The notes beneath the pieces were generated by a model. The model had not been told where the DNA came from. It saw only the letters and a list, made by a program, of their open reading frames with translations, and made no database searches. Shown here one piece after another: positions 23,594 through 30,878 of a DNA stretch of 45,405 nucleotides. Made by a program: the position numbers and the translations under genes. This DNA comes from Streptomyces hygroscopicus (GTDB lineage: Bacteria > Actinomycetota > Actinomycetes > Streptomycetales > Streptomycetaceae). The stretch's first letter is position 1; the number at the start of each line of letters is the position of its first letter. The stretch spans positions 1 to 45,405 of the forward strand of contig NZ_LBMW01000057.1 of NCBI RefSeq assembly GCF_026168105.1, written 5' to 3'.

Positions 23594-23770
23594 TCCGCTA
23601 CTTCCGCTACCTCCGCTACCGTCCTGGTCAGGGGCGTGATCGAGGTAGCGGATGGGGGCAGTGGTAGCGGGGTAGCGGTGGGGTGTTGCGGTAGCGGATG
23701 CGGAGCGGCTTGCCGCTACCCGGAAACCGCGTCTGAACTGCCCGGTAGCGGAGGTAGCGGAAGTAGCGCA
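23594..23770. promoter_or_regulatory. CCGCTA iteron array with 26-bp perfect inverted repeat; candidate replication origin or operator
   Basis: Ten exact copies of CCGCTA (either strand) lie in 177 bp. Left edge: three 9-bp-phased TCCGCTACY units (23594-23620). Right edge: three 9-bp-phased units in opposite orientation (23744-23770). The segments 23596-23621 and 23743-23768 are perfect reverse complements over 26 bp. Four single TAGCGG copies and one CCGCTA lie between. The array covers the xis 5' region and the 3' end of the DUF3631 gene. Phased iterons near replication genes are usual for plasmid origins. Confidence 0.7.
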
Positions 23771-24891
23771 CTTTCCGCGGGGGGTGGGCAGTAGCGCTGC
23801 CACGCGTCGTGCAGATCGCTCGCGTAGTAGCCCTTCATGACGCTTCCGCCTGCCTTGATGTTGCGGGCCGCGATGGGTGTGTTGTCGGCGGTCATGTACT
23901 CCCGCAGCATCCGCGACAGCCCGCGGGCATCGAGCGGCTTGCCGCTCATGTCCGCCCACGGCGCCTCTTCGAGGCTGTGCAGCCGATCGAGGATGGCAAC
24001 GGTGGGCAGGCGGTCGATGCCGTTGAAGACGTAGTCGCGCAGGTCCGTCAACAGTCGGATACCGATGCTGCCCTTGTCGCTGGTCTTCGCCGCGTTCACC
24101 AGCTCGATGCAGGCGACGCGCGCCCGCTCCGGCCACGCGCCGCCCGCCGCATCGGCCACGGCGAGCAGGGGCTCCCACACGTCCGCGGGCCGGTCGCTGA
24201 TGCCCTCCGGGAGCTCCGGGAACACCCCGTCGACCAGATGCCGGACGGACTGTGCCCAGGTGGCGAGCCGGTCGCGCAGCGCGTGGCCCTCCTTCTCGTG
24301 GATGCGCTGCCGGAACGGCTCCACATGCTCGTTCGGAGCGCGGCGCCGCATGCGGACGATGACCGAGCGGGTCAGGATCGTGTCCGGCAGCGAGCCGAGC
24401 CCGGCGACCGCGACGCCGCAGAACGAGGGGAACTCCTGTACCTGCTGGTTGGAGCCGTCGCCCACGCAGCGCCACATGACCCCGGAGCGGCGGTGACCGG
24501 CGTTCAGGAACCCTCGGAGCTGTTCGTTCTCTCCGGCCTTGGGCCCGAAGACGGTGTCAATCTCGTCGAAGAGGATCGTCGGCCGTCCCTCCATCCCGGA
24601 CACCGCGCGGAAGAGCGCGGAGGCGGAGGCGTTGACTGCGACCATCGGTTGCGGCACGAGCGTTTCCACGATCTCCAGCGCGCGGGACTTACCTGAGCCC
24701 GGCTCCGGCGACAGGAAGGCGAGCCGCGGTGTGGAGTCGAAGCAGTCGAGCAAATGCGCGTGCGCGTCCCACAGGGTCACGGCGACGTACGCGGCATCGA
24801 GGGGGAAGATGTTGAAGCGTCGGTGGTAGGACTCCACCTCATCGAGCAGTGCGGAGCCGTCCATGGCGGGTGCCGGCGGATTGGCGCTCAT
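23716..24891 (-). CDS. DUF3631-domain P-loop ATPase (AICE replication helicase-like)
   Basis: A 391-aa protein. Walker A is LSPEPGSGKSRALE (K68, S69), Walker B TILFDEIDTVFG (D109, E110), followed by an arginine-finger-like TRSVIVRMRRR. The C-terminal DUF3631 region includes RGLSRMLREY and GYYASDLHDAWQRY. ATG 24891 is chosen because GGGAGG lies about 8 nt upstream and because the ATGA overlaps the stop of the preceding small gene. DUF3631 proteins accompany prim-pol genes in actinobacterial mobile elements and most likely supply helicase or loader ATPase activity for element replication. Confidence 0.85.
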   Translation of the reverse strand: MSANPPAPAMDGSALLDEVESYHRRFNIFPLDAAYVAVTLWDAHAHLLDCFDSTPRLAFLSPEPGSGKSRALEIVETLVPQPMVAVNASASALFRAVSGMEGRPTILFDEIDTVFGPKAGENEQLRGFLNAGHRRSGVMWRCVGDGSNQQVQEFPSFCGVAVAGLGSLPDTILTRSVIVRMRRRAPNEHVEPFRQRIHEKEGHALRDRLATWAQSVRHLVDGVFPELPEGISDRPADVWEPLLAVADAAGGAWPERARVACIELVNAAKTSDKGSIGIRLLTDLRDYVFNGIDRLPTVAILDRLHSLEEAPWADMSGKPLDARGLSRMLREYMTADNTPIAARNIKAGGSVMKGYYASDLHDAWQRYCPPPAESALLPLPPLPGSSDAVSG

Positions 24892-25091
24892 GCCGCCTGC
24901 CTCCCTTCCTGGTTGGTGAGGAGCGGGCATGCGTCGCGGTGCAGGTCAGGGCGAAGAGCAGAAGGGACGCCCTTGCGGGCGGCGCCTGTTGGCTCGCCCA
25001 CGGCCGGACCGAGCGCGCCTTGTGCGGCGGCGCGCGGGCCGGTTGGGGTGCCGGGGAGGCTCTTCAGTGGGGGACGGTGCCGGGCGCTCAT
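24888..25091 (-). CDS. Small hypothetical protein linking prim-pol and DUF3631 genes
   Basis: A 67-aa Pro/Arg/Ala-rich protein (MSARHRPPLKSLPG...LLTNQEGRQAA) with no recognisable domain. It is supported mainly by context: its start overlaps the prim-pol stop as ATGA (25088-25091), and its stop overlaps the DUF3631 start as ATGA (24888-24891). This exactly fills the gap and forms a translationally coupled chain. It could instead be a coupling frame with a dispensable product. Confidence 0.55.
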   Translation of the reverse strand: MSARHRPPLKSLPGTPTGPRAAAQGALGPAVGEPTGAARKGVPSALRPDLHRDACPLLTNQEGRQAA

Positions 25092-25975
25092 GCCGCCCTC
25101 CGCTGCTGATTGCGGGCAATCGACCAGTTCAGACCGCTGCGAATGGTCGCCTCACACGACCGCGGCGACAGACCGGCCTGCTCCCCCGCCCACTGAAGAG
25201 CCTCCTCAACCTGCTCCCGGGGAAGGTCGCCCCACGCGATGAACCGCCCCAGGGCTCGCGCTGCCCGGAGCAGCGTGGCGTTGCGCTCACCCTCCGGCGC
25301 CTGCCGCACAGACGCCGTTTCCGCGTTCAGACCCGCTGCGGCGTAGCTGGACGCCCGCACGGACGACGGCGCAATTAGTGCCCGCGAAGCCTGGCGGCCC
25401 GTCAAACGGGCGCACAGCCAATCCGGCAGAGGCGCGGGCGGCACGTCGCTGACGACGGCGTAGGCGCCCGTGGGGGTGATGCTGCCGGGGGCGACGACGT
25501 AGCCGCCCCATGCGCGGGTGTCGATGCGCTTGCCGAGACGTCCGGCGGTGTTGCCGAGCCGGACGCCGGGCGGGGCGGTGAAGTACAGGTGGACGCCGCC
25601 GCTCGCGGTCCGCACCGTGCGGGTGGTGGGCACGGTCTGTCCGGCGCGCTCGCAGAGCGCCGTGAAGGTCGTCACGCCGTTAGGCGTGTCCGTACTGCTC
25701 TTCCGCTTGGGCATGTCGAGGTCGACGACGACCAGCCCGGACGGACCGGTCGCGATGCCAACGTTGAATGGCAGGTCGCCCCATGCGCGGCGGATGCGGC
25801 CAGGGTCGATGGTGGCGCGCTCTTCCCACTTGCGGTGACCGCCCGCGCAGTCGCCGATTCCGGGGCAGACGTCCTCGCCGTGCAGGGCCGGACGCTTGTC
25901 GCCAGGGCGAAGCGGGAGGACGGCCCATCCGCGCTCCGCGGCGTCGAGGGCGGCGTACAGGAGGTGACGGTTCAT
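25088..25975 (-). CDS. Bifunctional DNA primase/polymerase (prim-pol), AICE replication initiator
   Basis: A 295-aa archaeo-eukaryotic primase-fold protein. Catalytic acidic motif GLVVVDLDMPK (D85, D87), second motif TASGGVHLYF (H129), and third motif RIDTRAWGGYVVAPGS (D152). The opening GWAVLPLRPGDKRPAL is the standard prim-pol N-terminus; CPGIGDCAGGHRKW is a small Cys/His insertion. The C-terminus (EGERNATLLRAARALGR) resembles a PriCT-type helical domain. It would prime and initiate replication of the excised element, placing this AICE in the prim-pol (RepPP) class rather than RepSA or RepAM. Coupled to the next small gene by ATGA. Confidence 0.92.
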   Translation of the reverse strand: MNRHLLYAALDAAERGWAVLPLRPGDKRPALHGEDVCPGIGDCAGGHRKWEERATIDPGRIRRAWGDLPFNVGIATGPSGLVVVDLDMPKRKSSTDTPNGVTTFTALCERAGQTVPTTRTVRTASGGVHLYFTAPPGVRLGNTAGRLGKRIDTRAWGGYVVAPGSITPTGAYAVVSDVPPAPLPDWLCARLTGRQASRALIAPSSVRASSYAAAGLNAETASVRQAPEGERNATLLRAARALGRFIAWGDLPREQVEEALQWAGEQAGLSPRSCEATIRSGLNWSIARNQQRRAA

Positions 25976-26049
25976 GCCGTCACCCCCGTCACGCTCGATG
26001 GGGTGGCGTTGGCCGGACGGCCCTCGCCGAATGACGCTCGTTGGGTCAT
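25972..26049 (-). CDS. Possible 25-aa leader peptide before prim-pol
   Basis: MTQRASFGEGRPANATPSSV... (25 aa). Its stop overlaps the prim-pol start as ATGA and GGAG lies about 9 nt before its ATG. It could serve translational coupling. No domain and very short, so it may be chance. Confidence 0.3.
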   Translation of the reverse strand: MTQRASFGEGRPANATPSSVTGVTA

Positions 26050-26135
26050 GCTGGATGTCTCCTGCTCTCTTGGAGGGACTGGAGAACCGGGGCGGGCGCA
26101 GGCTTGTGGTGAGACGGCGCCCGCCTCGGGCGTAG

Positions 26136-26645
26136 CTAGTGGTTCTTGGCCCAGTAGGCGTATTCCTGACGGACGTAGCAGCGCGGGTCGGCGGCCGTCG
26201 CCGGATGCTCCGGCCAGTACGGCGCGCCGTGGTAGTCGCCCTCGCCGTCCAGGTCGAACGCGATGAGCCGACAGGCCGCTTCCGGGGCCACCTCGGGCGC
26301 GTCGCTGAGGACCCCGTCCCCTTCGTCGCGCAGCGCGATGCGGTCCAACAGTGCCGCCTTGCGGAGCCAGTACTCCCGACCCAAGACGTTGCCGAACGGC
26401 TTGTCGGCGGCTGTCTGAGCGGTCCATCCGATCTCTCGGACGATGCTCGGGGCGAGGGCGTACGCCTCGTCCGGCGTTGGCCACGGTCCCGGCTCGGGGC
26501 GGTGGTCGGCCGTGACGTACAGGCGCCGACGCCCGCTGTCGCGGGAGGGGTAGGTGCGTACGGTGCCGGTGGCGAACGCGCCGCTGAGGGCGGTGGTGAC
26601 GCGGTCGGTGTCGGCCGGGTCGCAGATTACGCGGATCTCGAACAC
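26136..26645 (-). CDS. Conserved AICE hypothetical protein
   Basis: A 169-aa acidic soluble protein (MFEIRVICDPADTDRVTTALSGAF...YVTADHRPE...CYVRQEYAYWAKNH). The first 55 residues look like a small alpha/beta ferredoxin-type unit (strand-helix-strand-strand). The remainder is rich in Asp/Pro/Trp/Tyr. It lies 13 bp downstream of the DpdA-like gene in the same operon. I do not recognise a characterised homologue; similar proteins are commonly seen in this position of Streptomyces AICEs (memory, unverified). Confidence 0.75.
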   Translation of the reverse strand: MFEIRVICDPADTDRVTTALSGAFATGTVRTYPSRDSGRRRLYVTADHRPEPGPWPTPDEAYALAPSIVREIGWTAQTAADKPFGNVLGREYWLRKAALLDRIALRDEGDGVLSDAPEVAPEAACRLIAFDLDGEGDYHGAPYWPEHPATAADPRCYVRQEYAYWAKNH

Positions 26646-26658
26646 GGGTTTCCTTTCG

Positions 26659-27453
26659 TCAGGCTGCGTCGAGGAAGGGCTGTTGCCAAGGCGGCAGGCT
26701 GGCCAGGACGCGGGTCCGCCAGCTCAGCGCGTAGTCGATGCAGTTGGCACAGTTCTTGTGCGTGTGACCGGGCAGCGGTGGCCTGCGGCGGGCGTGATAG
26801 CTCCATGCGGCGGAATCGGCCGATGCGAGCAGGTGGCCGACCCGTTCCAGGCCGAGAATCTTGAAGCCGAAGCCATGCAGCTTCAGCCCCCGTGCGGCCA
26901 TCGCGGTGACGATCGCGGCGCCTTCGCGGGTGGACTGGAGGCGGCAGACCGAGCCGAGCCCGACCGTGGGTTCGCGGGTCAGGTCGACCCCGGCTCGCTC
27001 GTACAGTTCCGCGCACCATTCGTAGTCCGCGACCGTCCGCCCCTGAAGGACAGGGGCTATGCGCATCTCGGGGGCCAGGGAGCGCAGTTCGAGGAAGTTG
27101 GCGACGGTGCGGCGTATGTGTTCCGGCACGCTGAGGTGAGTGCCGACGAAGACGTTCGGCCCTGCCTTGCCGCCGTGGATGATGAGGTCTTCGCACATCC
27201 AGTCCTGCGGCGCGGCCCAGTCGTAGGGGCCGACGCAATCCCAGATGCGGCGTAGGTCATCGATGTACTGGCGCGGGGTGCGCGTCCATCGGCCGTGGCG
27301 CTGGAGCTCCGAGAAGCCGCCGGAGTCCACCGCGTACGGACCGCGCGCCGGGTCCAGCTTGACCGCGTTCACGAAGTGCTCGGACTTCAGGAACAGCGGC
27401 ACCTTGGTCAGCCGGACCCAGTGGCGTTTGTGGGTGGTCAGGTAGAAGCGCAA
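26659..27453 (-). CDS. DpdA/TGT-like tRNA-ribosyltransferase family protein (deazapurine DNA-modification type)
   Basis: A 264-aa protein that follows the queuine tRNA-ribosyltransferase barrel motif by motif: YAVDSGGFSELQRHG (D43), IAPVLQGRTV for the LVQG strand, GLGSVCRLQS for GGLSVGE, LKLHGFGFKI, and SADSAAWSY (D213, equivalent to the TGT nucleophile region). The end has HTHKNCANC (H230, H232, C235, C238), a likely zinc site. It is about 110 residues shorter than bacterial Tgt, matching the DpdA-like group that exchanges guanine for 7-deazaguanine in DNA. No dpdB/dpdC or preQ0 genes are in the window. It sits in the conjugation operon, 9 bp after the membrane-protein gene. Confidence 0.75.
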   Translation of the reverse strand: MRFYLTTHKRHWVRLTKVPLFLKSEHFVNAVKLDPARGPYAVDSGGFSELQRHGRWTRTPRQYIDDLRRIWDCVGPYDWAAPQDWMCEDLIIHGGKAGPNVFVGTHLSVPEHIRRTVANFLELRSLAPEMRIAPVLQGRTVADYEWCAELYERAGVDLTREPTVGLGSVCRLQSTREGAAIVTAMAARGLKLHGFGFKILGLERVGHLLASADSAAWSYHARRRPPLPGHTHKNCANCIDYALSWRTRVLASLPPWQQPFLDAA

Positions 27454-27462
27454 CGCTCCCCC

Positions 27463-27942
27463 TCAGCCGTGGAAGTGGTTGCGCTTGATGACGGCCTTGC
27501 GGATGTGGACCGTGCTCCCGCTCCGGCCGTTGGTGATGGCGCGGACGGGGGTCCGCCAGGCGAGAACGGCGAGCGCGATCCACATGGCGGCGCCAGAACT
27601 GAACCCAGCAACCGCGTTGACGAGCTCGCCGACGCCGTAGCCGATTCCGGCCGACAGAGCACCCCCGCCGATCCCGGCGCCGATGAAGCGCTGAGCGATC
27701 GGGTCCAGGAGGGGCAGGGGAGTCAGGTCGCGCGGCTCCGACATCGGCATGGGCGGCGGGGCGAGGTGCTTGGGCATGGGGACCATGCGGCCGTAGGCGT
27801 CCGGCACCCACACCACGGGGCCGCGTTCGGCGGCCAGTTCGACGGCCGCCGGGGCGGGCGCGTACAGCTCCAGCGATGCCGGGTCGTACGCGGGGGCGGA
27901 CGGCCCGTCCGCCCGCAGCGCGGGGGCGTGTTCGTTCATCAC
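27463..27942 (-). CDS. AICE membrane protein of unknown function
   Basis: A 159-aa protein with a Pro/Ala-rich hydrophilic N-terminus (containing VWVPDAYGRMVPMPKHLAPPP), two hydrophobic segments (IGAGIGGGALSAGIGYGVGELVNAVAG region and AAMWIALAVLAW) and a basic C-terminus ending RKAVIKRNHFHG. The ATG at 27942 or the adjacent one at 27939 may be used. It is between the 64-aa membrane protein and the DpdA-like gene and fits a spread (Spd)-type role in intramycelial transfer. That role is inferred from position only. Confidence 0.7.
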   Translation of the reverse strand: MMNEHAPALRADGPSAPAYDPASLELYAPAPAAVELAAERGPVVWVPDAYGRMVPMPKHLAPPPMPMSEPRDLTPLPLLDPIAQRFIGAGIGGGALSAGIGYGVGELVNAVAGFSSGAAMWIALAVLAWRTPVRAITNGRSGSTVHIRKAVIKRNHFHG

Positions 27943-27953
27943 AGGGTCTCCCG

Positions 27954-28148
27954 TCAGTGGCCGAGGGCGGAGAGGGCGTCGGCGGACGCCTGCACGAGGT
28001 TGTGGATGGGCTCGTACGCGCCGGTCCCGGCGGTGAAGAACCCGAACAGGAACAGCACCAGGGCGGCGCCGCCCCCCGCGGACCTGGTGCGAACGGCGAG
28101 GGCGGATGCGGCGCCGAACAGCAGCACGGCGGAGAGGTTCAGGATCAT
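27954..28148 (-). CDS. Small two-helix membrane protein (Spd-like)
   Basis: A 64-aa protein MILNLSAVLLFGAASALAVRTRSAGGGAALVLFLFGFFTAGTGAYEPIHNL..., with two transmembrane helices and a short loop. ATG 28148 has GGAAGG about 6 nt upstream. It is packed between neighbours by 11-14 bp. Small hydrophobic proteins downstream of traB are typical of Streptomyces conjugative plasmids and AICEs, where they help spread the element between septal compartments. Confidence 0.72.
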   Translation of the reverse strand: MILNLSAVLLFGAASALAVRTRSAGGGAALVLFLFGFFTAGTGAYEPIHNLVQASADALSALGH

Positions 28149-28162
28149 CGGGAGCCTTCCGG

Positions 28163-28420
28163 TCAGGGGGTGTCGGTACCGGCGCGGTAGATGCGCGCCC
28201 AGCGGTTGTAGAGCCAGCGGCCGACGCGTATGCGCTTGCCGGTGGCCTTGCAGCGGCGGCAGTCCTTGCCGCGCTTCATGCGGCCCTTGCGGTCCGTCTT
28301 CATGGCGAAGCCCCAGCCGTTGCACTTGCGGCAGTTGCCGAACGGCGAGGCAGCGCACACGGCGACGTAACACAGAGTTACGCCGAGAATGAGGGTGATA
28401 GCGAGTAGGACAGGGGTCAT
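28163..28420 (-). CDS. Small membrane-anchored zinc-finger protein, DnaJ-type Cys repeats
   Basis: An 85-aa protein: an N-terminal transmembrane helix (VLLAITLILGVTLCYVAVCA) followed by CRKCNGWGFAMK...DCRRCKATGKR. These two C-x-x-C pairs resemble one zinc-binding unit of the DnaJ cysteine-rich domain (C-x-x-C-x-G-x-G). A basic C-terminus follows (RWLYNRWARIYR). It is likely a membrane-tethered protein- or DNA-binding module of the transfer operon. It is the first gene after the putative clt site. Confidence 0.75.
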   Translation of the reverse strand: MTPVLLAITLILGVTLCYVAVCAASPFGNCRKCNGWGFAMKTDRKGRMKRGKDCRRCKATGKRIRVGRWLYNRWARIYRAGTDTP

Positions 28421-28463
28421 GACGGGCCCTTCCAGGCGGGTTTCAGGGGTTTCCGCAGGTGGG

Positions 28464-28551
28464 CCGCTATCCGCTAGCAGCCTGGTCGGAGTGGGTTTGG
28501 GGCGCTAGCGGGGCCGCTAACGTTAGCGGGGTGTGCCGCTAGCGCTAGCGG
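28464..28551. promoter_or_regulatory. Palindromic CCGCTA cluster downstream of traB; candidate clt (transfer) locus
   Basis: Seven CCGCTA/TAGCGG cores occur in 88 bp. Two perfect 16-bp palindromes, CCGCTAACGTTAGCGG (28514-28529) and CCGCTAGCGCTAGCGG (28536-28551), start 22 bp apart, two helical turns. In Streptomyces plasmid pSVH1 the TraB translocase binds short repeats in clt located at the 3' end of traB. This cluster is 11 bp from the traB stop, the same arrangement. Confidence 0.65.
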
Positions 28552-28561
28552 CCCCGGAGCC

Positions 28562-30787
28562 TCAGCCCGCGTCCCGCTTTCCGTCACGCTCAGCAATCGC
28601 GGCGATGATGTGAGAGCGGTCGATGCCGCGCCGGTTGACGACCTTGCCCTTGATGCGGCGGCCCACCTGGATGGTGGAAACGCCGTGCGGCTTCAGGGCG
28701 GCGGCCAGTCCCTCGGGGTCCCATCCGTCGTAGACGTCCGGCCGCAGTTCGGCGAGCCGAGCGACGACGGTTTCGGACCACACCTTGGGCTCATCAGCGG
28801 GGATGACGGCGAGGATGTCGGCGAGCAGGTCGTAGCCGCTCGCGACCGGCTCGGGAGCCTCCCCGAGCGCGTGGCCGGACAAGGTCCCGGCTTCCTCACG
28901 TGCCTTGCGGGCCCGCAGCGCAATCCGCTCGGCGGCAGGTGCGTCCACGTAGACGCTGCGGATGATCCGGGCGTCCGAGCCGTCGCCGACGAAGTAGGCG
29001 ATGCCCTTGTCGGCCCAGGCGAACATGGTGGCGCGCACGCCCCGCTTGTGGGCGGAGGTGCCCAGCACCATGTCATTGGCGGTGTGGTCCATGACCTTCA
29101 TGCACAGCCGCACGCCCGCGTTCGCGGAGATGCCCGTGGGCAGCGACTTCGCGTCGGGGCGCTGGGTGGCCAGCATGAGCACGATCCCGGTGGCCGGTCC
29201 GCGCTTGACCAGGTCGGTGCAGATCTCCTCGAACTCCTTGCCGTACTTGTCGTGCTCGAACCACACCTGGCACTCGTCTACGCAGATGACGATGGGGTGC
29301 AGTCCCAGACTCGGCTTGGAGGCGAGTTCGCTGGTCACCTTGGACTCGGGGCAGATGTCCCGCGGCAGCGAGCGGATCACCTTCGCCCGGCGCCGCAGTT
29401 CGCCGCGCACCTCGCGCATGTCCGCGATGGCGTACTCGATGTCCTCGTCCTCCTCACCAGCGCGATGCCGGTAGGAGACGTGCTCGCCGACCGGGTCAAG
29501 GTCGCCCGTGCCCTTGAGGTCGTAGGTGTGCAGCTCAGCCCGCGGGTCCAACGCTGCGATCAGCGCGAACAGGCGCAACAGGAACGTCTTGCCCATGCGC
29601 GGGATCGCGCCGATGATCGCAGCGATGTACATGAACGTCAGGCCCACCCAGCGCCCCCGCTGATCAGTGGAGAAGTCGACCGACTTGAACAGGTCGACCA
29701 GCCCGCCCTTGGCCAGCGGCCATGCGGGCTGCTTGGCCCGGTTCATGTCCTGGTCGCCGACCCACAGCACGAGGTGCCCGGTGTGCTCGTTCGGGACCGC
29801 CTCCGGCCACACGCAGCCGAGCGGGCGGCGCAGGCCGGACGCGAGCCGGTCACGCCGCTCGATAATGTCGGTGACCGTGACGCCGTAGGGGAGGTTGCCC
29901 TGCGCGCGCCAGCCGGGGCCGTCGCGGGTGATCGGGGCGGTGAACTCGAACCCGTCCCGCCCCTTGGCCTGCGCCTGGTTGATGGCGGGGATGCCGAGCG
30001 AGCCGAGCGCCCGCAGCACGATGTCCGAGGTGAGCTTGACCGCGGTGGGCAGTTCCACCGCGCGGTGGATGACCGGGTCATCCGCCTTGCGTCCGGCGTA
30101 GCCGAGCGCCATGACGACTGCACCGACCGACAGGGCCTGAAGCCAGTCGGGGGCAAGCACGTAGATGGCGAGCGCCGCGCCCAGCCCGATGAACATGGCG
30201 AGCACCATCACGAGGGTGCGCAGTCGGACCCGACCGTCGCGCTGCCGTGACAGCTTCAGGTACTCGGCTGCATCCTCGCGTCGGACCGCGGCGAGCCGGA
30301 CCGGTTCCCCCTCGCGGTCGGCCATCCACCGCATCGTGCCGCCCACGAACTTCGCGGCCCCGGACGGGGCTTGCAGGGTGAGCCGGGCGGCGTAGATGGG
30401 GGAACGCAGCGCGTGGTAGCCGAGCGAGTGGGCGTAGTGGCGGGCCACCCACGCCGTGGCCGTCTTCAGTTCTGCCACGGACTTCAGCCACGGCGGGACG
30501 ACCGGGCGGCGCTGCGCGGCGGCGAGCCGACCGAGGTAGCCCGGAACAGTCGCCTTGGCGGTCGGCCGGTCGACCATGACGCGGGCGGTCGGGTCGTCCG
30601 ACTCGGCAGCCGACTGTGCGGTGTCGGAGTCGGCCGACGGGTCGGTGTCGGGTCGGATAGTCGGGTCGGCCGACTCGGTACGGGCTGACCGAGCCTTGTC
30701 GAGGTCGACTACTTCGCCGCCGGAGTCGGCGTTCATCTCTGCTTCGAGTCGGTCGAAGAGTTCGTTGTCGTCGTCGGGGTGCTTCAC
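28562..30787 (-). CDS. traB: FtsK/SpoIIIE-type conjugative DNA translocase (TraB)
   Basis: A 741-aa protein: acidic disordered N-terminus (1-70), membrane segment at about 190-230, then the motor domain. Walker A is GAIPRMGKT (393-401), Walker B IVICVDECQVWFEH (D504, E505), followed by MLATQRPDAKSLPTGISANAGVRLCMKV. The C-terminal winged helix (GWDPEGLAAALKPHGVSTIQVGRRIKGKVVNRRGIDRSHIIAAI) is the part that recognises clt repeats in TraB proteins. As a single septal DNA pump it moves double-stranded element DNA between hyphae and replaces a type IV secretion system. It stands apart: a 91-bp gap with a hairpin upstream and the palindrome cluster downstream. Confidence 0.93.
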   Translation of the reverse strand: MKHPDDDNELFDRLEAEMNADSGGEVVDLDKARSARTESADPTIRPDTDPSADSDTAQSAAESDDPTARVMVDRPTAKATVPGYLGRLAAAQRRPVVPPWLKSVAELKTATAWVARHYAHSLGYHALRSPIYAARLTLQAPSGAAKFVGGTMRWMADREGEPVRLAAVRREDAAEYLKLSRQRDGRVRLRTLVMVLAMFIGLGAALAIYVLAPDWLQALSVGAVVMALGYAGRKADDPVIHRAVELPTAVKLTSDIVLRALGSLGIPAINQAQAKGRDGFEFTAPITRDGPGWRAQGNLPYGVTVTDIIERRDRLASGLRRPLGCVWPEAVPNEHTGHLVLWVGDQDMNRAKQPAWPLAKGGLVDLFKSVDFSTDQRGRWVGLTFMYIAAIIGAIPRMGKTFLLRLFALIAALDPRAELHTYDLKGTGDLDPVGEHVSYRHRAGEEDEDIEYAIADMREVRGELRRRAKVIRSLPRDICPESKVTSELASKPSLGLHPIVICVDECQVWFEHDKYGKEFEEICTDLVKRGPATGIVLMLATQRPDAKSLPTGISANAGVRLCMKVMDHTANDMVLGTSAHKRGVRATMFAWADKGIAYFVGDGSDARIIRSVYVDAPAAERIALRARKAREEAGTLSGHALGEAPEPVASGYDLLADILAVIPADEPKVWSETVVARLAELRPDVYDGWDPEGLAAALKPHGVSTIQVGRRIKGKVVNRRGIDRSHIIAAIAERDGKRDAG

Positions 30788-30813
30788 TGAGGGTCCCTTC
30801 CAGTGGGAGGAAA

Positions 30814-30860
30814 GGCGGGGCCGGTCCGTCGCTGTAGGAGGTGAGCGGACGGGCCCCGCC
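30814..30860 (-). terminator. Hairpin between the zinc-binding gene and traB
   Basis: GGCGGGGCCGGTCCG (30814-30828) pairs with CGGACGGGCCCCGCC (30846-30860) with one mismatch around a 17-nt loop. Reading leftward, it lies between the 123-aa gene and traB and may attenuate traB expression. Confidence 0.5.
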
Positions 30861-30878
30861 GGATCGTGGTGCGAGGTG

